Below are positions 57,612 to 64,000 of a DNA stretch of 64,000 nucleotides, piece after piece; position 1 is the stretch's first letter; every line of letters begins with the position of its first letter. The DNA comes from Hypholoma sublateritium FD-334 SS-4 (taxonomy: Eukaryota; Basidiomycota; Agaricomycetes; Agaricales; Strophariaceae). The notes below the pieces were generated by a model, which made no database searches, was not told where the DNA came from, and saw nothing but the letters and a program-made list of their open reading frames with translations. A program made the translations under genes and the position numbers. Location of the stretch: NCBI GenBank assembly GCA_000827495.1, contig KN817537.1, positions 130,419 through 194,418 on the forward strand, given 5' to 3'.

Positions 57612-60600
57612 ATGGCGACGGAAGCGCAGAAGTCTCAAGTTGCAGCAAAATGGCAGGAGTCTTTCCAACGTTTGAATGCGGACGCGCCTGGAATCGCCGG
57701 GTTAATGTCATTCAGCGAAGTCAGTCAGCTTTATGTTCACATAGCCGTGTATATTCAACGAATTTTAGGCCTGGGCGATCTCTCTGAACTATCTACATCC
57801 AATTGACATCAATTCCGTGCCTCTCGATCCAAATGGGATGCCTTACGGTGACAGAGACCTGTTTGTCGCGCAGTGCTCATATTCATGCAGTGTTCCTGAT
57901 AGGCAGGGATATAGATCGTGCACGGCCAGCATTCTCTATAGTCAGCCATCGTCGGAAACTACCTTCTTTGCTGGAAAGCTTTCTAGGTGAGCTTCGCGAC
58001 GACGTTTTCATCAAGTTCAATTTGTGATTCGATGTCAGAGGAAATGCGCGACAAGTTTTATCTAGTTGAGGCAGACATAAACCACTGTATGAATGCTTAT
58101 GAGGTAGCTTATTATCTCTCTTTTGTAGAATTGATAATCGTTGATTCTGGACAGGCAGTCAATTCACCACAGCCCTTGCAACATCTCGTTTCGCGTCTGA
58201 TGCTTTGGTACAAAGCATGGGCACCTCCACCCGAGCGAGTTATAATGTTCCATTCCTATCGAGCAACTGACTGACACCATTTAGATTCGGAGCCACGCTC
58301 TTTGCGTCGTACACGCTCAGCTTCCACACCCACCTCTTCTCGTCGCTCCCGCCGTCATTTGCAGTTGGCTTCAAAGCCCTTTGCTCTTCCCTCCTTGGTT
58401 CTCCACCCGAAGATCCAGATGGTAGTTCACACGAGATACTTATCCAAAAGTATGATCCAGGCGACCATCCCGAAATATGGAGACAGTTCGAGGTGCTCGG
58501 CCTGATTGAGCGATATGAAAGTGCGATTGCGAGTGTGGCGTACGAGAGGATTGAGGATCATGTGTTATCAACGTGTACTGGGGAGTGGGGAAAGCCGATG
58601 CTGGAGGAATTGCGCTCTTGGATGACTGATAACGTGGTACCGTGGATGATGCATGTTTATGCGCGTGGGGCGTCGACGCGTTCGTGTGTTTGTCCTTGTG
58701 CCCACTATATCTGGCTGACGACCTCGCAGCTGAGGAGGCTAAAAGTATGCTTCATGGAGCAGGATCGCGCTTTGACTTTCATATCAACAAGACACTCTGT
58801 GATTTACGGTCCGTCCAATTTTCTGTCTGTTTCTCATGACGTTACTGACGTCCAGCGAAGAACATCAGAGATATTTGACATTATCATCGACTTCCCGGAC
58901 TCTATGGGTGCGTTGCAGGACCTCCGAGATTGCCTTCAACGGGTCGACCAGCGCGCCAACCTTGTCCGAGCACTCCGCAAATCGTGTGTGATTTCTCGTT
59001 AAGTCCTTGCCAACCACATTTAATAGCTACATCAGGAATGCGAAGCGTCTCCTCCACCCCGGCGCCGACACACGATTGATCTTGCAACAATACGTAGCAA
59101 CCATCAAGTGCTTGCGTATTGTCGACCCACCAGGAGTGCTCTTGTTCAAAGTTGCAGATCCAATTCGACGATATCTAAGGCAAGATCTCATCTTACGGAA
59201 TAATAGGCTTGGAACTGACTAAAATTTTCATTTTAGAGAACGGCCAGACACAATCCGGTGCATTGTGGCGAATCTGGTAGGCGACGACGATTCTGGCGAC
59301 ACACTCGTCGACGAGTCCGAGCCCGTACAGCCGCTGCAGCAGCCGGAGCTGGAGGACTATGGGGATCCGAATTGGGAGCCGGAGCCGATAGATGCTGGGC
59401 CAGGTGCGTGGCAGCATGGTGTCTGTGCCTTGCTTCCTTCGCGCTAAAGCGTGATCGCTCTAGAATTCAGGACAAACAAGCCAAGTGATGTTATCAGCAC
59501 ACTGGTCAGCATCTACGACTCGAAGGACCTCTTTGTGAAGGAGTTGCAGGTCCTCCTGGCGCAACGCCTCTTGGCCATCAGCGATGCTGGCGAACGAGTC
59601 GAGCGCGAGGTGCGTCTGTGAACGCTACTGCATACGATTGAATGACTGACGGGGCTTCCGTCCCCAGCGCCGAAACATCGAGATTTTGAAGATTCGTTTC
59701 GGTGAATCGGCCCTGCAGGTGTGCGAGGTCATGCTGAAGGACATGACGGACTCGAAGCGCATCGACGTGCATGTACAGTCCCAGAAGGCGTCTGTGGTAC
59801 ACCCAACCATCATTTCGCGCCACTTTTGGCCTGCTCTAGAATCGAGTGATATGGTTCTCCCCGGGCAGTTCCAGCAGTACGTCGTACTGTCATTTCCGGC
59901 GGCTGAAGTGAATTAAATTGTTTGTAGGTTGCAAGATGAATACGCTCGCGAGTTCCATGTGTTCAAGCCGGACAAGAAGCTTAAATGGCTTCCCCATCTC
60001 GGGACGGCTCATCTGGAAATCGAGCTAGAAGATCGGACCTTGGAGGTTGACGTGCCGCCTCTAGAAGCCGTATTCATCGAGCTGTTTTCGCAGAAGAGTA
60101 CGTATACCTTGGCTATTCATTGTATTGGACCTAACGTCATTGTCCAGACACATGGTCTCTCGATGAGTTGATCAAGGCTGTTGGTTCAGTCACCCGTAGC
60201 GCTGCGATCAAGGCGCTCTCTACCTGGGTCGACCACGGGGTGTTGAAAGAAGACCCGGAGAATACATTCATCCTGCTGGAACGAGCAGAAGAAGGCGGTG
60301 TGTCCCGCGGGTACAGGCCAGGTTTGCTACATTATTCTCTCCAGCGCCATTTAAATTAATCTATCTCTACTTCAAGCTCCTACTGCCGAGGAAGTACCAC
60401 CCTTGATGACCCCGCAGGACCAGCAGGCCGAGCAGATGCGAATGTATTGGAAAGTACGTATCCCTTCTCACTATATGACAGTATCACCGAACCTCACGGA
60501 TCCACTATTTTATCACTATTCAATCAGTTTATTGAAGGCATGCTTACTAACTTGGGTACGCTGCCCATGGACCGCATCCAGACGATGCTCAAATTCGCAC

Positions 60601-60704
60601 CTGGCTATGACCGGACAGTCGATCAGCTCTCGGCGTTCATGGAGGCTGCGCGGAGGGAAGGACTTGTCGTTGTACGGGACGGGATGTGGAGATTGAACAA
60701 GTGA
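57612..60704 (+). CDS. APC2: Anaphase-promoting complex subunit 2 (cullin)
   Basis: Sixteen exons: 57612-57719, 57769-57847, 57891-57986, 58039-58103, 58155-58234, 58285-58679, 58730-58808, 58861-58983, 59036-59179, 59237-59403, 59464-59609, 59668-59876, 59928-60097, 60148-60297, 60377-60453 and 60528-60704 (754 aa, normal length). Apc2 pairs with the RING subunit Apc11 as the catalytic core of the APC/C ubiquitin ligase that destroys securin and cyclins. Visible are the cullin-homology region (RPDTIRCIVANLVGD, DLFVKELQVLLAQRLL, RRNIEILKIRFGESALQVCEVMLKDM, KLKWLPHLGTAHLEIEL) and the C-terminal winged helix (MLTNLGTLPMDRIQTMLKF, VVVRDGMWRLNK). Introns 5 (58235-58284) and 9 (59180-59236) start with GC. 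The first five exons are less conserved and less certain. Confidence 0.88.
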
Positions 60705-60805
60705 ACGGTCCTGCATTTCATAATACGCCTAAAAGCATTGTATGTATCAACTAAATACTCCTTGTACATCAGATAACATAGATCGGCTGTCCATTGCAAT
60801 GCACG

Positions 60806-62386
60806 TCATCGAAGTTCGCATGCAACAACCATGTCCTGCCCGTCCGAATCGATGACATCCACGGAGGCTCCAGCATTGGTGGCATAACGGAATTGTTCGC
60901 AGACATATTCAGGCAGTAATTCCAGTGGATCAGAGGGGCAATACGAAAGCTGGATATGCACTTCGGTAATGGGCCTAAAAGTTAGTTTACGACTTATATC
61001 TTGATCTGCGACTTGGTGGAAAAGCTGAGCTACACCTGACCAAGAGAAGGTCCGCTTGCCGTAAAACTCCAGAGCCTCAAGACCAGGAAGAAACGGATCT
61101 TCCCTGGAACCCACCAGTGAGGTGGCCAGGCGCGCAAGGAGCGCATCCGAAAGTACTGGCTTGGCACATCGGGTGAAAATAACCAAATGTGTAAGGGTCG
61201 GCGTAGCCTGCAGGACGCGCATAAGGTCTTCGTCGGTCATTCGCGTATCCGGTTCCGTGACCCGCACTGTGAAATGTGTAAGCGCGCAGTGCGGCCGCGT
61301 AAGCAGTACGCAGAGGCCATCGACGGGGAGGCTATCGCGGGAGCCCGTAAGGTCACACTCGAGGCGCGCTAGGCACGGTAGTACGAAAAGGGCGAGGAAA
61401 TTGCCGAGAGGCGCGGCGACCTCACCGTCTGGTTGGAGGGATAGTTCGCGCAGCGCGGAATGTACCAGCAGCGTCGCAGGATGACCGTCAACGCCGATGC
61501 TTCCCGAGATGCGCGCGAAGCGGCAACAAACGAGGTGAGGGGCGTCGCGCAGGACGCGCGCGATGTCCGCAAGGAACACGTCCGCGGCCTCGAGTGACGT
61601 GAGGCGTGCGTATGCGATGAGAACTCGTGCGAGTGCGAGGTTCGCGACGGCGATATGACGAAGCACGGGCGTATGTCCGACCGCAAGAGGCTCCTGCGCT
61701 GCCCAGATGGACGCGGCAGGCGGGTGTACACGAATTGCGGTGAGCAGCGGGAGGACGGCGAGCCCGTCGACGAGTGTGCTGCAATGGGTGGCTGCAATGC
61801 GGAGAGTCAGCTGGCGCCAGCGGGGCGCATGTTCTCGCAGGAGGTCGAGGAGAGGTGCGACCGCGTTGCTTGGGTATGTGTCGGCAAAGGTAAGGCTGAT
61901 ATCCAGCGGCAGCTGCCCAGTGCGACACAGCCATTGCTTCGCTATGTTTGTACGCGCTGGGATGGTGGAGAAGCCGCTGAGATAAACATGAATACGTGCC
62001 CATAACTGGGGTGTCGAGAACGCAGCAGCGCGCCATGTGTGACAGACTGAAGCCAGAAGAAGCGGTGAGTTCCGCGTTGAAGGATCCACCGATTCATGGG
62101 AGAATATTTTGTCCGATGATTCGCTTTCGTCGAGGTACGATATGAAGATTTGCGAGACTATTTCGAAAGGAAGACGATGGAGAGGGTCGTGGCGGTAATT
62201 GACCTTCGTCCTCAGGGTGCGCCTCTTTTCGCTCAAGTTGAAGCTGGATGCTGAAGGCGGTATCTCTGATACGATCTGCTTCAGACCCGAACAGGTTTCA
62301 CAGAGGACTTCGCGAACGTCAAGGTCGCAGGAAGTAGAACCCCATGTACTGTCATAAAATGTTGCTTCCGATATGGTGGAGACCAT
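60806..62386 (-). CDS. F-box / leucine-rich-type protein
   Basis: A single exon encodes 526 residues. After an N-terminal Cys-containing helix (VLCETCSGLKQIV) comes the F-box, DPLHRLPFEIVSQIFISYLD (about 66-85), followed by ASVCHTWRAAAFSTPQLWARIHV, the usual continuation in agaricomycete F-box proteins. The rest holds irregular LRR-like segments (RLTSLEAADVFL, ALRELSLQPDGE, TLTHLVIFTRCAKPV). It would act as the substrate adaptor of an SCF ubiquitin ligase; the target is unknown. It is convergent with the Apc2 gene, 101 bp apart. Confidence 0.85.
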   Translation of the reverse strand: MVSTISEATFYDSTWGSTSCDLDVREVLCETCSGLKQIVSEIPPSASSFNLSEKRRTLRTKVNYRHDPLHRLPFEIVSQIFISYLDESESSDKIFSHESVDPSTRNSPLLLASVCHTWRAAAFSTPQLWARIHVYLSGFSTIPARTNIAKQWLCRTGQLPLDISLTFADTYPSNAVAPLLDLLREHAPRWRQLTLRIAATHCSTLVDGLAVLPLLTAIRVHPPAASIWAAQEPLAVGHTPVLRHIAVANLALARVLIAYARLTSLEAADVFLADIARVLRDAPHLVCCRFARISGSIGVDGHPATLLVHSALRELSLQPDGEVAAPLGNFLALFVLPCLARLECDLTGSRDSLPVDGLCVLLTRPHCALTHFTVRVTEPDTRMTDEDLMRVLQATPTLTHLVIFTRCAKPVLSDALLARLATSLVGSREDPFLPGLEALEFYGKRTFSWSGVAQLFHQVADQDISRKLTFRPITEVHIQLSYCPSDPLELLPEYVCEQFRYATNAGASVDVIDSDGQDMVVACELR

Positions 62387-62900
62387 GGAGTCGATCTAAC
62401 CAGTAGTTCGACAGAATGGGGCCTAGGATATTTATGTTAGATTCATCATCCTCATGATTTATCGTCCACAAACACGCACCTTGGGAAAGGATGTAATATG
62501 TTGCGGGTCGTGAGATTATGTGCTAGGGAATAGAGTCAATGGTTCCCTGTGAGATATGATCGATATACGGTACTGCTAGAGGGTTTGGAAGCCGCTCACC
62601 GTCGCACAGCGTCTAGAGATGGTCGTAGCAAAACTTGAACCCGAACGTTGGAAATGATCTGGCGTGTTGCAGAAGCGATGAGACAGTGCTGGATGATTAG
62701 ACATTTGTACTTGAAAATGGAGAGGGGTTGACACGGCCATTTCAGACACATCGACATAGCGGACCGGGTTCACTTGGTCACTTTTACACCTGCAGCGCAG
62801 GCTAAGGATTTTTCATGTGATTGGCTAGCAGCTACTTAGGTCACACATCATAAAATTGGTAACGATAGAGCGTCCGAGGGAAACTGACCATACGACAAAT
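62387..62900. other. Intergenic region
   Basis: 514 bp with no recognised gene; it contains the F-box promoter and the 3' flank of GST copy E. Confidence 0.5.
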
Positions 62901-63857
62901 TCACACCACTTGCTGGTAATCCTTGAGGTGCTCGAGGAGCGCATTCCACCGCCCACCGTGCCAACTTGAGACATCTTTCCACTGCTTGCTTTCCTGTCCC
63001 CAGACATTCCTCCACAAGATAACGTGGGATGCCACCACGAAGTCGGCCCAGGAAGGAGTACTTCCCAGCATGAAAGGTCCATCGCTCTTTGCATACCAGC
63101 CTTCAACTCTACCAAGCCCTGCTTTGAACTTCGCCCATTCTGCTTCACCCTGATCGCCCTGCGGAACGAGGTTCTCCAACGACCGGCCAAACATTTTCTC
63201 TCGTGTGCGGCGAAAGAACTCTGCGCTCCGTGGATTGAGCATGGAGCATTCGGGTGCGTAGATGAATTGCCACATGTTGGCCATCTGGTGGCGGTGTGCG
63301 TAGATGAACGCAGTCTGTAGCCCTATCGTATTGTCGGGGAAGAGTTTTGGCGTCGTTGGATAGGTGGTTTCGAGATACTGCGCGATAGCTAAAGAATCGG
63401 AAACATATTTTCCCGTCGCAGGGTCATGGATAGCCGGTAGCGTGTAGACAGCGCTTCCATTTGATTTATTGGCTGTTGGTGTAATCCCCAAGTTCTTGCA
63501 GGTAGCCTCAATATCTGGATACTCAATCCATTGGGTCTTGTAAGGGATTCTTTTGTAATTGAGAGAGAACCTGGGCAACATATGTTGAGTTGTATTCAGG
63601 AATAGAAACCTCCAGGGAGATCACCTCGTTTTCCAGGTGTTCGGAGACCAAGCACGCTCAGGAAGCCTTGACGGTATATCGTAGAAAATGATCTGTCCAC
63701 CAGATGTGCCTTCCTTGCCATCCGAGGCGGTCGAACTGGCGCATCGCGGTAAGAATTGACGTAGTGGAGGTGGCGTTGACACTCCTCTGAGTGTCCTAGC
63801 CATGCGCGTAGAAGCATACGCCTGAGACCGAGAAATCCACATATCGATGTCAGTCAA
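62901..63857 (-). CDS. Glutathione S-transferase, GSTFuA/LigE-like (copy E)
   Basis: Exons are 63857(?)-63625 and 63570-62901, with a 54 nt intron at the same Arg codon as the other copies. The core reads QIIFYDIPSRLPERAWSPNTWKTRFSLNYKRIPYKT, YTLPAIHD, IAQYLETTYPTTPKLFPDN, FRRTREKMFGRSLENLVPQGD and FMLGSTPSWADFVVASH, closest to copy D. With the in-frame ATG at 63857 the protein has 300 residues, including about 53 not seen in the other copies (Arg/Ser/Thr-rich, few acids). The other copies begin 2 residues before the IIFYD strand, so the extension could be a targeting peptide or may reflect an unrecognised upstream intron. The stop is TGA at 62903-62901. Confidence 0.83.
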
Positions 63858-64000
63858 CGAGGGCTGTGGTAAAGTAAATGTTTCGAAGCCATAGTTTGGT
63901 CATGGTGGTGAGAACTAGAGAGTCCGGCGTGGCCGGCGCCGATTCCGTCTCGTTTTGGTCGTCTTGAATAAACCAAACGCAAAGCAAACGCCAACTCTCA
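63858..64000. other. Upstream flank of GST copy E
   Basis: 143 bp to the window end, probably promoter or 5' UTR; nothing else recognised. Confidence 0.4.

Overview
The window is nuclear DNA of a filamentous basidiomycete, most likely a wood-decaying agaricomycete such as a polypore. The reasons are dense genes cut by many 45-70 nt GT-AG introns, several exons of only 13-23 nt, and families typical of that group: GSTFuA/LigE-type glutathione transferases, DUF6534 membrane proteins, HNH-nuclease and F-box expansions, an RTA1 transporter and Kre9/Knh1-like secreted proteins. Exon models were assembled by hand from reading frame, splice sites and family similarity remembered from training; no search was run.

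Layout. 1-4.4 kb: end of an unknown reading frame, then a carnitine acetyltransferase with an 877 nt repeat-bearing intron. 4.6-8.1 kb: a tandem pair of GSTFuA-like genes facing an RTA1-like membrane protein. 9.2-13.7 kb: a DeSI-thioredoxin-PUL fusion, a tiny acidic Gly-rich protein and an EBP-type sterol isomerase-like protein. 16-18.2 kb: an amino-acid/GABA-type permease. 20.9-23.1 kb: two tandem Kre9/Knh1-like secreted proteins. 25.5-30.2 kb: a long HEAT-type nuclear protein (Rif1 candidate), followed by a DUF427 protein and an F-box-like protein. 32.9-36.6 kb: two divergent GST genes, one split by a 1.6 kb LINE-like insertion with a poly(A) tail and 15 bp target duplication. 39.4-42.2 kb: an Nha1-type Na+/H+ antiporter. 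42.7-46.2 kb: a methyltransferase-rhodanese fusion and a DUF6534 membrane protein. 47.3-52.4 kb: a rearranged zone with a duplicated repeat block, an intron-bearing pseudogene fragment of the spliceosomal helicase Brr2, an HNH-nuclease gene and an orphan DUF6534 exon. 53.2-55.1 kb: a single-pass membrane protein with a Ser-rich ectodomain and cytosolic SH3 domain. 57.6-64 kb: the APC/C cullin subunit Apc2, a second F-box protein and a fifth GST.

Themes. Detoxification and transport dominate (five GSTs, RTA1 protein, permease, antiporter, methyltransferase-rhodanese fusion), mixed with cell-cycle and chromosome housekeeping genes (Apc2, Rif1-like, DeSI/PUL). Five introns appear to start with GC instead of GT. 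The most notable observations are the GST disrupted by a recent retroelement, the methyltransferase-rhodanese fusion with a CX5R active site, and the Brr2 segmental-duplication relic.
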